Shown: positions 34,230 to 43,435, counted from the stretch's first letter. The stretch: 64,000 nucleotides of DNA from an uncultured Clostridia bacterium (GCA_934167445.1 CAKPKJ010000007.1:1-64000); one strand, 5' to 3'. Program-made: numbers and translations. Notes: generated by a model not told the origin, from the letters alone.

Positions 34230-34448
34230 CTAACCGTTTTTTCTGTTTTCATCAATAGTAAAAGTTAAATCTAAATCAACAAAATATTCAGAAATTTTGT
34301 TACCATCAATATTAGCTCTTTGTTCAACTATTTTTACATTTGACAAATAATCAATAGTTTTTGATGCTTCAGCAATTGTTTTTACAATAGCATCTTTCCA
34401 CGAAATATTTGAATTTCCAGTAATAAATAAATGTTTTTTTACTTCCAT
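34230..34448 (-). CDS. Dodecin family flavin-binding protein
   Basis: 72 aa. Dodecins form hollow 12-mers that store or buffer riboflavin or FMN. The pattern fits: HLFITGNSNISWKDAIVKTIAEASKT, then VEQRANIDGNKISEYFVDLDLTF. The ATG at 34448 is 6 nt after AGGAGG; the longer frame to 34487 lacks a site. It lies 17 bases before spoVAC on the same strand, so it is probably expressed with the spore genes, which is unusual company for a dodecin. Confidence 0.8.
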   Translation of the reverse strand: MEVKKHLFITGNSNISWKDAIVKTIAEASKTIDYLSNVKIVEQRANIDGNKISEYFVDLDLTFTIDENRKNG

Positions 34449-34605
34449 AAAAAACCTCCTAATAACTTTTAAAAATATCTTTTCCAAAAGCTAGAAAAAA
34501 TATACAAAAAAATGTATAATTGTAAACAAGAAATAACTAAATAATTGAAAAAAATAATATATAACGACAAATAATAAATGTAAAAAATATAGAAAGAGGG
34601 AAAAA

Positions 34606-35979
34606 ATGGATATAGCAAGAGAAACAGCCTTAAAAATTTTATATAAAATAGATGAAGAAAAAGCATACTCTAATATTGTACTTAATAGTGAGATAAAAAA
34701 ACAAAAAGAAAAATTACAAAGAAAAGACATTGGATTAATATCTGAAATTGTATATGGTGTAACAACTTGGAGAATAACATTAGATGAAATTATAGAAAAA
34801 TATTCAAAAATTAAATTGAAAAAGATATCAAAATGGATTTTAAATATTTTAAGGATGTCAATTTATCAAATAATATTTTTGGACAAAATACCAAAATCAG
34901 CAGCTGTAAACGAAGGTGTGAATTTGGCTAAAAAGTATGGGAATAGAGGCAGCATAGGTTTTGCAAATGCAGTACTAAGAAAGGTAGATAAAAAAGATTA
35001 TACCGAGTTATTTGAAGAAAAAGACAATATAAAAAGGATATCTATAACAACTTCAATGCCAGAGTGGATAATTTTGGAGCTTAAAAAAGAAGGAGTATCT
35101 ATAGAGAAAATAGAAGAGATATGCAAAAACTCTAATATTAGACCTAGCATTTCTGTTAGAATAAATAATTTAAAAATAAATAAACAAGAATTAAAAGAAA
35201 AATTGCAAGAAAAAGGAATAAAAACAGAAGATGGAATATTAAACGATTTTCTTATATTAAACAACATAAAAGATATAGAAAATTTGGAAGAATTTACACA
35301 AGGCTATTTTACAGTGCAAGATGAAGTTGCAGGATTAACAGCGCTAGTTTTAAATCCTCAACCAGGAGAAAATGTGCTAGATGCGTGCAGCAGTCCAGGA
35401 GGAAAAACAACATATTTAGCAGAATTGATGAAGAATCAAGGCAATATTGTGGCAACAGATATTCATGAACATAGAACAAAATTGGTAGAAAACGCCGCTA
35501 AAAGATTGGGAATAAATATAATAAAAACAAGTGTACAAGATGTAACTATATTTAATGAAAAATATAAAGAAAAATTTGATAAAATATTACTAGATGTACC
35601 TTGCCTAGGAATTGGCGTATTAAAAAGGAAACCTGACATTAAATGGCAAAAAGAACAAAAAGATGTAGATGAAATATCAAAGATACAATATAAAATATTA
35701 GAAAATTGTTCAAAATATTTAAAGGAAAATGGAGAAATTGTTTATTCAACTTGTAGCATTTTTAAAAAGGAAAATGAAGGAATAATAGAAAAATTCATAA
35801 AAAACAATTTAGAATTTCAAATAGAGAAATTTGATTTTGAAAAAAATAGTCAATTAAAAAACGAAAAAAATGCAAATTTATTCTTTCAAAATTATATAAA
35901 AAATTGCAAATACCTAGATGTATATCAGAATGAAAAAACTGACGGATTTTTTATTTGTAAAATGACTAAAAAAGGCTAA
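34606..35979 (+). CDS. rsmB: 16S rRNA m5C967 methyltransferase RsmB
   Basis: 457 aa. It adds a methyl group to C967 of 16S rRNA using S-adenosylmethionine. An N-terminal NusB-like RNA-binding domain (about 1-140) is followed by the methyltransferase: DACSSPGGKTTYLAELM (SAM binding), DVPCLGIGVLKRKPDIKW (one catalytic Cys) and YSTCSIFKKENE (the other). Length is normal. AGAGGGA lies before ATG. Confidence 0.94.
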   Translation: MDIARETALKILYKIDEEKAYSNIVLNSEIKKQKEKLQRKDIGLISEIVYGVTTWRITLDEIIEKYSKIKLKKISKWILNILRMSIYQIIFLDKIPKSAAVNEGVNLAKKYGNRGSIGFANAVLRKVDKKDYTELFEEKDNIKRISITTSMPEWIILELKKEGVSIEKIEEICKNSNIRPSISVRINNLKINKQELKEKLQEKGIKTEDGILNDFLILNNIKDIENLEEFTQGYFTVQDEVAGLTALVLNPQPGENVLDACSSPGGKTTYLAELMKNQGNIVATDIHEHRTKLVENAAKRLGINIIKTSVQDVTIFNEKYKEKFDKILLDVPCLGIGVLKRKPDIKWQKEQKDVDEISKIQYKILENCSKYLKENGEIVYSTCSIFKKENEGIIEKFIKNNLEFQIEKFDFEKNSQLKNEKNANLFFQNYIKNCKYLDVYQNEKTDGFFICKMTKKG

Positions 35980-36042
35980 AAATAGCCACAAATACGAATA
36001 TTACAATTATATTACATTTACATTACGGTTGTGTTAAATATA

Positions 36043-36070
36043 TTGACTTTTTTACAATAAAATATAAAAT
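36043..36070 (+). promoter_or_regulatory. Possible promoter of the pilus operon
   Basis: TTGACT (36043-36048), 16-base spacer, TAAAAT (36065-36070), about 105 bases before the first pilus gene. Confidence 0.5.
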
Positions 36071-36176
36071 ATAAGTACATTCGAGATTTTATGGCTAAGG
36101 GAAAATAGAATAAAATTCAAGTATCTTTTTAGATAAAACAGTAAAAAATAATAGTATTAAATAAAAGGAGAAAACA

Positions 36177-37796
36177 ATGTCAAGTTGCTTAGGGCTATAT
36201 ATAGAAAACAATATAATTAAATATGCAAAAGTTTCAAAAGATCACGATACAATAAAAGTGGATGCTTTTGGTGTTAAATTTTACCAAAAACTTGGAGAAG
36301 CAATAGACCAAGTAGTAGAAGAAACATATAGCCAAAAAACACCAATAAGTATAAATATGTCAGAAGAAATGTATAATTATTATCAAATGTATGCGTTACT
36401 TACAAAAAGTGATTTACAAAAAGCAATAAAGACAGAGTTTGAAGCCTATTGCGCAGACAAAGGATATAACCCAAATGTTTTTGAAACAAGATATGCAGTA
36501 GTAGACAACCAATTAGACAAAGATAAACTTAGAATTATACACATTGCAGACAATAAAATCGAACTAAACAAAAGGGTTCAACAATTTTCTAATTATCATT
36601 TAGGAAGCGTTTTTCCAATATCAATGTCTATACCAAATTTAGCAATGATAGATAAAAATGAAAATTGTGTCATAGTAAATATAGAAGATTATACTAGCAT
36701 AATTACTATTATGAATGGAAAAATATTTAATGTAGACCCTTTAGAAGAAGGAAGTCAAGATATATTAGATAAAATAAATTTGAAAGAAAATTCATATTCA
36801 AAGGCATATGAAATATGTAAAAATACAACTATATACACTTCAGAAGGAAGGGAACTACAAGCAGATGAAGAAGGATATTTAGTTGATATTATGCCTGTAT
36901 TATATAATATTGTTGGACAAGTAAAGAAAACAATAAATTCAGCTACAGATAAAATCGAAAAAGTATATCTTACAGGAACTGCAGCGCTAATAAATAATGT
37001 GGACTTATATTTTCAAGAATATTTAGATGGAATAAATTGTGAAGTATTAAAACCATATTTTATAGAAAATACAGGAAACATCAATATCAAAGACTATATA
37101 GAAGTTAACTCTGCCATTTCTCTTGGATTGATGGGACTTGATGAAGGCATTTCTGGAATGAACTTTAAGAAAAAAACATTAGCTGAAAAAATACCAAACT
37201 GGATGAAAATAGAAGTAAATCCAGAAAGAACCAAAAAAGAAAAGAAAAATATGGGCGGACTACTAACTTGGGACCTAGGACAAAAATTAGATAAAACAGA
37301 AAAAAGCTTAATAAGAGTTGCTACAACATTGTTTTTATTAGTTGTAATATATAGTGCTTTTTCAGCAATGCTAAATTCTCAAATGGATAAAAAAGAAAAA
37401 GAAGCCCAAGATTCAATAGACCAAACAAATAGCCAAATTGCATTAGCTAAAAGTGATAACGAAAAAATAAAAACAAAGACAAGTGATTATTCAACACTAA
37501 TTAAAAATTTACAAGATGAAAATGACAGAATAACAGATAGAAATAAAACAAGGAATGCAATTCCAAATTTATTGAACCAAATAATGTCTGTAATTCCAGA
37601 ACAAGTTCAATTAACATCAATTGAAAATACAACAGGAACTAAAGTAGTAATAAATGCACAATCAAGCAAATATGAGCAACTAGGATTTTTTGTAGCTAAA
37701 TTAAAAAATGATGTTATTTTAACAAATGTAGTTTCAACAGCAGGACAAAAGGACAATAGCATTGTTACTATAAAAATAGAAGGAGACTTACCATGA
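36177..37796 (+). CDS. PilM-PilN fusion, type IV pilus assembly
   Basis: 539 aa. In most systems PilM is a cytosolic actin-like protein that docks on the tail of the membrane protein PilN. Here both appear in one chain. Residues about 1-330 show the PilM-like fold (GLYIENNIIKYAKVS, then ENCVIVNIEDYTSIITIMNGK, then VYLTGTAALINNVDLYFQ). After a linker, one membrane helix lies at about 380-402, followed by a coiled coil (about 410-460) and a PilN-like end (AIPNLLNQIMSVIPEQVQLTSI). AAAGGAG precedes ATG. Its stop overlaps the start of the PilO-like gene, so the products are probably made together. Confidence 0.85.
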   Translation: MSSCLGLYIENNIIKYAKVSKDHDTIKVDAFGVKFYQKLGEAIDQVVEETYSQKTPISINMSEEMYNYYQMYALLTKSDLQKAIKTEFEAYCADKGYNPNVFETRYAVVDNQLDKDKLRIIHIADNKIELNKRVQQFSNYHLGSVFPISMSIPNLAMIDKNENCVIVNIEDYTSIITIMNGKIFNVDPLEEGSQDILDKINLKENSYSKAYEICKNTTIYTSEGRELQADEEGYLVDIMPVLYNIVGQVKKTINSATDKIEKVYLTGTAALINNVDLYFQEYLDGINCEVLKPYFIENTGNINIKDYIEVNSAISLGLMGLDEGISGMNFKKKTLAEKIPNWMKIEVNPERTKKEKKNMGGLLTWDLGQKLDKTEKSLIRVATTLFLLVVIYSAFSAMLNSQMDKKEKEAQDSIDQTNSQIALAKSDNEKIKTKTSDYSTLIKNLQDENDRITDRNKTRNAIPNLLNQIMSVIPEQVQLTSIENTTGTKVVINAQSSKYEQLGFFVAKLKNDVILTNVVSTAGQKDNSIVTIKIEGDLP

Positions 37797-38590
37797 AAAA
37801 ATTATTGATTTTAGTTCTTATAACATTGCTACTAATACTTACATTATTTACTGGAATCAAAGGTGTAACAATGGGACCTATAACAATTCTTGGAATTCAA
37901 GGAATTCAAGAAAAAAATAGTGAATTAGACCAAAAAATTCAAGAAGCAGCAAAACTAACAGAAAAAACATATGCTCAAACAGTTAGTGAAGTAAATAGCA
38001 ATGCTAAAAAATTAAAAGAAGAAAAACAAAATTATCAAGATATGACAATAATAAGTACAGATGATAACACACAAACAGCAAATCAAATAGAAAAATATGA
38101 AATTGAAACATTATGGGTAAAACTAGGAAATCACGCTACTAAAGAGGGCGTAGTTATGAAAATGGATGTTACAAGTGGAAGTACAGGTGCTGAAGGGTAT
38201 TATAACCTAAATTTCACTGTAAACGGAGGATATGTTCAAATAGAAGATTTTGTTTCAGCAATAGAAAATGATAGCACACTAGGATTTAAAATAGAAGAAT
38301 TTAAAATGGCACCATCAGGAAATGAATTACAAGCAACATTTGTATGCAAAGATATTCCAATAAAACAAGTTTCAGCAACAACTACTGTAACACAAAACAC
38401 AACAGATGGAGAAAATACTAATAATGCAGGAACATCAAACACAACAGGAAACTCAGGTAATACTACAGCAAATGGAACTGCAACAACAAATACTGCTGGA
38501 AACAATACTACAGGTGCAAACACTGCAGCAGGCACAACAAATACAGCTAGTAATACAGCTGGAGCCACAACATCTTCAAATGCTAGATAA
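37793..38590 (+). CDS. PilO-like pilus assembly protein with Thr/Asn-rich tail
   Basis: 265 aa. One N-terminal membrane helix (about 3-22), a coiled coil (about 40-80) and a PilO-type ferredoxin-like region with VNGGYVQIEDFVSAIENDSTLGFKIEEF. The last 65 residues or so are low-complexity Thr/Asn/Ala/Gly. PilO pairs with PilN to connect the motor to outer parts. It overlaps the preceding gene by 4 bases (ATGA), which supports the role; sequence identity to known PilO is only by layout. Confidence 0.8.
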   Translation: MKKLLILVLITLLLILTLFTGIKGVTMGPITILGIQGIQEKNSELDQKIQEAAKLTEKTYAQTVSEVNSNAKKLKEEKQNYQDMTIISTDDNTQTANQIEKYEIETLWVKLGNHATKEGVVMKMDVTSGSTGAEGYYNLNFTVNGGYVQIEDFVSAIENDSTLGFKIEEFKMAPSGNELQATFVCKDIPIKQVSATTTVTQNTTDGENTNNAGTSNTTGNSGNTTANGTATTNTAGNNTTGANTAAGTTNTASNTAGATTSSNAR

Positions 38591-38607
38591 TAGAAAGGAA
38601 GTAAATA

Positions 38608-39096
38608 ATGGCAAAGTCAATTATAAAAGAAATAATAATTATGTTATTAATATGCTTAGCTATAATTTTGGTATTAGGAATACTATTGTATGAATATGTT
38701 CCAGCATCAAAAACAATGCCAAATGAAGTTTCTTACACAACACCAAGTGATGTTAAAGAAGAATTACTTTCAAGTGCTGATGTTGACGATAGCCAAATAA
38801 TAGTAACATATGAAGTAAATCAAGACGATTTGAATAATTATAAAAAAGTGCAAAACTATAAACCTGGAAAAGCAAATCCATTTGCTTCAGGAGAAACAAC
38901 AGATAGCTCTAATGCAACAAATACAACAAATGGAAATTCAAGCAATTCAAGCACAGGAAATTCAAATAATGGAAATACAGGAAGTTCTTCAACTGGAAAT
39001 ACAAGCACAGGAAGTCAAACAGACGGAAGCTCAAGTACAAGTGGTAATACAACCACTTCAGGTGGAAGCTATTTCCCAGATAAGGGAACAAAATAA
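38608..39096 (+). CDS. Membrane-anchored PilP-like protein with Ser/Thr/Asn-rich tail
   Basis: 162 aa. One N-terminal helix (about 8-29) and a short extracytoplasmic segment that ends in YKPGKANPFASG, reminiscent of the (R)DPF/NPF motif of PilP-type proteins. Then about 65 residues of Ser/Thr/Asn/Gly low complexity, closing with SYFPDKGTK. The tail could span the wall or be glycosylated. It follows the PilO-like gene, the place of pilP in other operons. No outer membrane is expected, so the role must differ from Gram-negative PilP. Confidence 0.65.
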   Translation: MAKSIIKEIIIMLLICLAIILVLGILLYEYVPASKTMPNEVSYTTPSDVKEELLSSADVDDSQIIVTYEVNQDDLNNYKKVQNYKPGKANPFASGETTDSSNATNTTNGNSSNSSTGNSNNGNTGSSSTGNTSTGSQTDGSSSTSGNTTTSGGSYFPDKGTK

Positions 39097-39173
39097 AATT
39101 AGTTATTAACATTATATTTATATATATAAGTATAGTACAATAAAAATTCTAAAGAAAAGGGGGGAAAAGACAA

Positions 39174-39575
39174 ATGACAAATAATAAAGGTATAACACTT
39201 ATTGCGTTAGTAATTACAATTATAGTTCTATTAATATTAGCTGGTGTATCAATCGCAATGTTAACAGGACAAAATGGTATATTAACACAAGCAAATACTG
39301 CTAAAACAGATACTGCAAATGCAGAAGCAGCAGAAAGAATTAATGTAGAATTAAACGCATTATATTCAGCAGTATTAGCAGATAGTACAAAAGCAACATT
39401 TACAGATACTGCAAGTACAGGTGATGTGGCTAAAACTCAAGCTAATTTACCATCTGGATATAATGTTAAGTTAGATACTGCTAAAACTACACTAACAATT
39501 ACTGGTGGTGGTAAAACTGGTTCTATAACAATTACAAAAGCAGGAACAGCAACACTTAACCCAGCAACTAAATAA
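39174..39575 (+). CDS. Type IV pilin, probably major (pilin 1)
   Basis: 133 aa. A very short leader MTNNKG is followed by ITLIALVITIIVLLILAGVS, the pilin helix, and a helical spine with TGQNGILTQANTAK. The globular part is small and rich in Thr/Ala/Lys, with a beta-like end (TLTITGGGKTGSITITKAG). Position +5 is Ala instead of Glu. A strong GGGGGGA site precedes ATG. The first 113 bases are nearly identical to those of the next gene, showing recent duplication or gene conversion. Confidence 0.88.
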   Translation: MTNNKGITLIALVITIIVLLILAGVSIAMLTGQNGILTQANTAKTDTANAEAAERINVELNALYSAVLADSTKATFTDTASTGDVAKTQANLPSGYNVKLDTAKTTLTITGGGKTGSITITKAGTATLNPATK

Positions 39576-39606
39576 TTTGCGAATAACAATTAGGAGGAAT
39601 TTTATA

Positions 39607-40017
39607 ATGAATAATAAAGGTATAACACTTATTGCATTAGTAATAACAATTATAGTTCTATTAATATTAGCAGGAGTATCAATTGCAATGTTAACAGGAC
39701 AAAATGGAATATTAACACAAGCAAGTAATGCAAAATCAGATACAGCTAAAGCTGAAATTGCAGAAAAAGTTAATATGGCTGTTCAAGCAGCATATGCACA
39801 AAAAATAGCAGACGGAAGTGGAGTTGTAGCAGCAGCATTAACAGAAGCTGAGGTAGCTAATCAATATAACACTGACAATGGGACAGGATTGGCAACAGCT
39901 GGTACAGGAAGTCTAACAGTAAAAGCAAGTAGTGCTACTGGAGCAGCAACATATACAGTAACATTAACAAAATCTGGAAACTCATTTGCAGCAGTAACAA
40001 AAGCTAATGTTCAATAA
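39607..40017 (+). CDS. Type IV pilin, probably major (pilin 2)
   Basis: 136 aa. Leader MNNKG, then ITLIALVITIIVLLILAGVS and a short globular end (VNMAVQAAYAQKIADGSG, then SLTVKASSATGAATYTVTLTKSG). The start at 39607 is fixed by AGGAGG 8 nt upstream. Position +5 is Ala. Together with pilin 1 it probably forms the filament; which is dominant cannot be seen from sequence. A strong hairpin follows. Confidence 0.88.
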   Translation: MNNKGITLIALVITIIVLLILAGVSIAMLTGQNGILTQASNAKSDTAKAEIAEKVNMAVQAAYAQKIADGSGVVAAALTEAEVANQYNTDNGTGLATAGTGSLTVKASSATGAATYTVTLTKSGNSFAAVTKANVQ

Positions 40018-40035
40018 TTTATAAAAAGAAATAAT

Positions 40036-40064
40036 AGCCATACGCACACAATGTGTGTATGGCT
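40036..40064 (+). terminator. Strong hairpin between pilins and peptidase gene
   Basis: AGCCATACGCACACA (40036-40050) pairs, with one bulge, with TGTGTGTATGGCT (40052-40064). There is no T-run, so it is more likely a 3'-end stabiliser or partial terminator that would keep pilin mRNA above that of downstream genes. Confidence 0.65.
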
Positions 40065-40087
40065 AAATTAATAAAAAGGAAGCTAAA

Positions 40088-40900
40088 ATGGAAATATTTT
40101 TTTATATAGTAATATTTATAATAGGAACTCTATTTGGAAGTTTTTATACATTAGCAGTATATAGAATTCCAAAAAGACAAGATATAGTTCATACACACTC
40201 ATATTGCCCTAATTGCAACCATAAATTAGGCTTATTAGACTTGTTTCCAATTTTTAGTTATATATTTTTAGGTGGAAAATGTAGATATTGTAAGCAAAAG
40301 ATAAGACCACGTTATTTAATATTAGAAGCTTTATCTGGTATTTTATTTGTAATCATTGCATATCTTATGGGATTAAGAGTGGAAAATTTAAATCCAACAA
40401 TTATTACAAATTATTGCTTTATTGTCTTATTTTTAACATTTATAATTTTAATGGCGGGAGTAGACAAAGAAAAAAGACAAATTGATAAAGCAATAAATAT
40501 TTATGGAATAGCAATATCTATTGTGTATATGTTATATCTATACATAGTAGGTGAAACTAGTATATATAGATATGGTATATATTTAATTTTATATATTTTA
40601 ATTTTATTAATAGATACAATAACATTAAAAAAACAAGCCAAAAGTACATATTTGACTGGAATATTACTTGTAATATTAACAATGGCAGCATTTACAGGAG
40701 AATTTGTAACATCAATATCTTTAGTAACAGCACTTTTAGGAATAGGCATATATATATTAATTTATAAAATAAAACAAGATATGACAAGAAAAAAATCAGA
40801 TGAACAAATATCAGATAAAATTAATATAGGCTTTTGGATAGGAGCTTCAAATATTCTAATTTTTATATTAACATTAATTTATAACTATTATATTTTATAA
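40088..40900 (+). CDS. PilD-like prepilin peptidase, C-terminal catalytic motif not found
   Basis: 270 aa polytopic membrane protein. It matches the A24 family at the N-terminus: GTLFGSFYTLAVYRIP, CPNCNHKLGLLDLFPIFSYIFLGGKC with RYCKQKIRPRYLILEALSG (two CxxC pairs), and a first Asp in LMAGVDKEKRQID. The second catalytic site, normally GxGDxK in a later helix, is not visible; the expected region reads KSTYLTGILLVILTMAAFTG. The enzyme may use another Asp or may have lost cleavage activity, in which case another peptidase would be needed. Located in the pilus operon, after the pilins. Confidence 0.8.
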   Translation: MEIFFYIVIFIIGTLFGSFYTLAVYRIPKRQDIVHTHSYCPNCNHKLGLLDLFPIFSYIFLGGKCRYCKQKIRPRYLILEALSGILFVIIAYLMGLRVENLNPTIITNYCFIVLFLTFIILMAGVDKEKRQIDKAINIYGIAISIVYMLYLYIVGETSIYRYGIYLILYILILLIDTITLKKQAKSTYLTGILLVILTMAAFTGEFVTSISLVTALLGIGIYILIYKIKQDMTRKKSDEQISDKINIGFWIGASNILIFILTLIYNYYIL

Positions 40901-40912
40901 AAGGAGAAAATA

Positions 40913-41338
40913 ATGAATTTTCGCAGTGAAAAAGGTTTTACAGGAATAGATATAGCTGTTTCAGTAGTTATAATATTTATATTTATATCAATAATAGCAA
41001 TGTTATCATATAGAATAAACTCTACATCTAAGGAAATTCAATTAAAATCTGATGCTATATATGTTGCAATAAATGAAATTGAAGATGCAAAGAGTAAAGG
41101 GTTAGAGGAATTTAAAGGAAGAAGTGTTGCAGATGGGAATAGCGTTGTTGTAGAAAATGTAGAAACCGAAAAACAAGGATATTATAAAACAATTACAGTA
41201 TTAGATTATACAGATTTAGATGGAAATGCAGACAAAACAAAAGACATTGTAAAAAAAGTTACCGTAAAAATAACATATATGTACAAAGCAAAAGAACAAT
41301 CAGTTGAATTATCAACATTACTTACAAAGGAGAGTTAG
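40913..41338 (+). CDS. Minor pilin (PilV-like)
   Basis: 141 aa. Leader MNFRSEKG, then FTGIDIAVSVVIIFIFISII as the prepilin helix. This is the only pilin-like protein in the operon with an acidic residue at +5 (Asp). The rest has ATYVAINEIEDAKSKG-like spacing as in PilV/GspI proteins (YVAINEIEDAKSKGLEEF) and an extended beta region. It overlaps the ribosome site of the next minor pilin by a few bases. AAAGGAG precedes ATG. Confidence 0.75.
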   Translation: MNFRSEKGFTGIDIAVSVVIIFIFISIIAMLSYRINSTSKEIQLKSDAIYVAINEIEDAKSKGLEEFKGRSVADGNSVVVENVETEKQGYYKTITVLDYTDLDGNADKTKDIVKKVTVKITYMYKAKEQSVELSTLLTKES

Positions 41339-41339
41339 T

Positions 41340-41756
41340 ATGAAATCAGAAAAAGGTATTACATTAATATCATTAATAGTATATGTAATAGTATTAACTA
41401 TAGTTGTTGCAGTAATTGCAATTGTTTCTGGATTTTTTATGAAAAATATAAAAAAAGCTGATTTTTATACAGACCCATTAACAGAATATACAGCATTTAA
41501 TAGTTATTTTTCTGATGAAATCAATCATAAAGGAATAAAAATATTAGAATGTAAAGATGATTATGTGGTATTTGATGATGGAGTTCAATACACATATATA
41601 TCTGAAAATAAAGGAATTTATAGAAATCAAGTGAAAATAGCTAAAGATATAGATTACTGTACATTTTCAGAAGAAAATGTAAATGGAAAACAAGTTATTA
41701 AAGTAAAATTTAAAGCAGGAAGTCAAGACAGAACAACAAAATATACATTAAAATAA
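41340..41756 (+). CDS. Minor pilin (PilW/PilX-like)
   Basis: 138 aa. Leader MKSEKG, then ITLISLIVYVIVLTIVVAVI; Ser at +5. A long helix to about residue 40 is followed by a beta-rich part (YVVFDDGVQYTYISENKGIYRNQ), like PilW/GspJ-type minor pilins. The ATG at 41340 has AAAGGAGA 5 nt upstream, and starts 1 base after the previous stop. Confidence 0.72.
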   Translation: MKSEKGITLISLIVYVIVLTIVVAVIAIVSGFFMKNIKKADFYTDPLTEYTAFNSYFSDEINHKGIKILECKDDYVVFDDGVQYTYISENKGIYRNQVKIAKDIDYCTFSEENVNGKQVIKVKFKAGSQDRTTKYTLK

Positions 41757-41779
41757 CACGAAAGAGAGGAAGGAATCTT

Positions 41780-43414
41780 ATGGATTTAAAAAGAAGACAA
41801 CCTATAGGTGTTGAATTAGTAAAAAGAGGAATAGTAACTGAAAGTGATATAGACCAAGCTTTGGAATATCAAAGAGAACACCCTAAGAAAAAATTAGGAG
41901 ATATATTGTATATTCTAGATGTTACAGACCCATATAAATTGATAGAAGCAATAGGAGAAATAATAGGCACAAAAGGTGTAATATTAACTAATAATAATAT
42001 AAAAGTTAAAATAACAGACTATATATCTTTGGATATTGCAAGAGATAATAAAGCCATACCATTTGAAGTAAATAATGGAAAAATAAAAGTATGTTTTGCA
42101 GACAATGTAAATCAAAAGTCAATGGATGCACTTAGATTATTACTATTAAATAAAGGATTAGTAATGGAGAGTTATATTACTTTTGAAAGTGATATAGAGA
42201 AAATAATAAAATCTCAAGAAGGAGAAGCAACAACTAATCTAAATGTAAGAGGAAAAAATGATACTATAACAAATTTAGTGGATAGTATTATAAAAACAGG
42301 AATAGAAAGACGTGCAAGTGATATCCATATAGAACCAATGGATAATAAAGTAAGAGTTAGATATAGAATAGATGGTGAATTATTTACAGCAGCCAATATA
42401 GCCAAAGAAAAGCAAAGCCAAATAATAGGTAGATTAAAAGCCATATCAAATATGCACCAAGAAAAACAAGAATCTCAAGATGGTAGAATTTTATTATATG
42501 AAGATTACAATATCCGTGTATCTTCACAACCAAATGTATATGGAGAAAAATTCGTTTTAAGATTGTTAAAGAAAAATTCAGATATTAGAAATATATTTGA
42601 TTTAGGATTTCCTGCAACAGAAGAAGAGCTTAGTAAAAGTATTAACAAAAGAAATAGTATAACAATTATGGCAGCTCCTACAGGTGAAGGTAAAACAACA
42701 AGTTTATATAGTATTATAGATTATTTAAATAGTCCAGAAATAAATATAACAACAATAGAAGACCCCGTTGAAATCCGTATTGAAGGACTAAACCAAATAG
42801 AAATAGATGCAAGAGCATCATTTTCAGACTCATTAAGAACCGTTTTAAGACAAGACCCTGACATAATTCTAGTTGGAGAAATAAGAGATAAAGAAACAGG
42901 AGAAATAGCAATACAAGCAGGACAAACAGGACATTATGTTTTATCAACAATTCACACAATAAATGCGGTAGAAGTTATAACAAGACTTAGAAAAATGGGA
43001 CTTTCAGATTACGATATAGCAAGTACATTAGCAACTATAATATCACAAAGATTGGTTAGAAAACTATGCCCAAAATGTAGAAAAGAAAGACCATTTTCAG
43101 AAGAAGAAAAAGAGATAATAGAAAAAATAGGAAAACAATATGGTATAGAATATGATTTAAGTGGAACAACATATGATGCTATAGGCTGTAAACATTGTAA
43201 TAATACTGGATTTTATGACAGAATTGGCGTGTTCGAAATATTGAATATTACAGATGAAATAAAAACAGAAATAATGAAGGGAAAATCTAGTATAGAAATA
43301 AAAGAAGAATCTTTAAAACAAGGATATAGACCATTAGTTGTAGATGGAATAAGAAAAGTTGTACAAGGTTATACAACATTAGAAGAATTGAACAAAAAGT
43401 TACTTATTTATTAG
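41780..43414 (+). CDS. pilB: Type IV pilus assembly ATPase PilB
   Basis: 544 aa hexameric ATPase that powers pilus extension. N-terminal GspE_N-like domain (about 1-150), then Walker A in APTGEGKTTSLYS (the usual Ser is Glu), Asp box around TIEDPVEIRIEG, Walker B ILVGEIRDKETGEIA, His box STIHTINAVEVI, and the tetracysteine zinc motif CPKCRKERP and CKHCNNTGFYDRIGVFEIL. GAGAGGA lies before ATG. Confidence 0.95.
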   Translation: MDLKRRQPIGVELVKRGIVTESDIDQALEYQREHPKKKLGDILYILDVTDPYKLIEAIGEIIGTKGVILTNNNIKVKITDYISLDIARDNKAIPFEVNNGKIKVCFADNVNQKSMDALRLLLLNKGLVMESYITFESDIEKIIKSQEGEATTNLNVRGKNDTITNLVDSIIKTGIERRASDIHIEPMDNKVRVRYRIDGELFTAANIAKEKQSQIIGRLKAISNMHQEKQESQDGRILLYEDYNIRVSSQPNVYGEKFVLRLLKKNSDIRNIFDLGFPATEEELSKSINKRNSITIMAAPTGEGKTTSLYSIIDYLNSPEINITTIEDPVEIRIEGLNQIEIDARASFSDSLRTVLRQDPDIILVGEIRDKETGEIAIQAGQTGHYVLSTIHTINAVEVITRLRKMGLSDYDIASTLATIISQRLVRKLCPKCRKERPFSEEEKEIIEKIGKQYGIEYDLSGTTYDAIGCKHCNNTGFYDRIGVFEILNITDEIKTEIMKGKSSIEIKEESLKQGYRPLVVDGIRKVVQGYTTLEELNKKLLIY

Positions 43415-43435
43415 TATTCAAAGGAGGAAAAAAAT

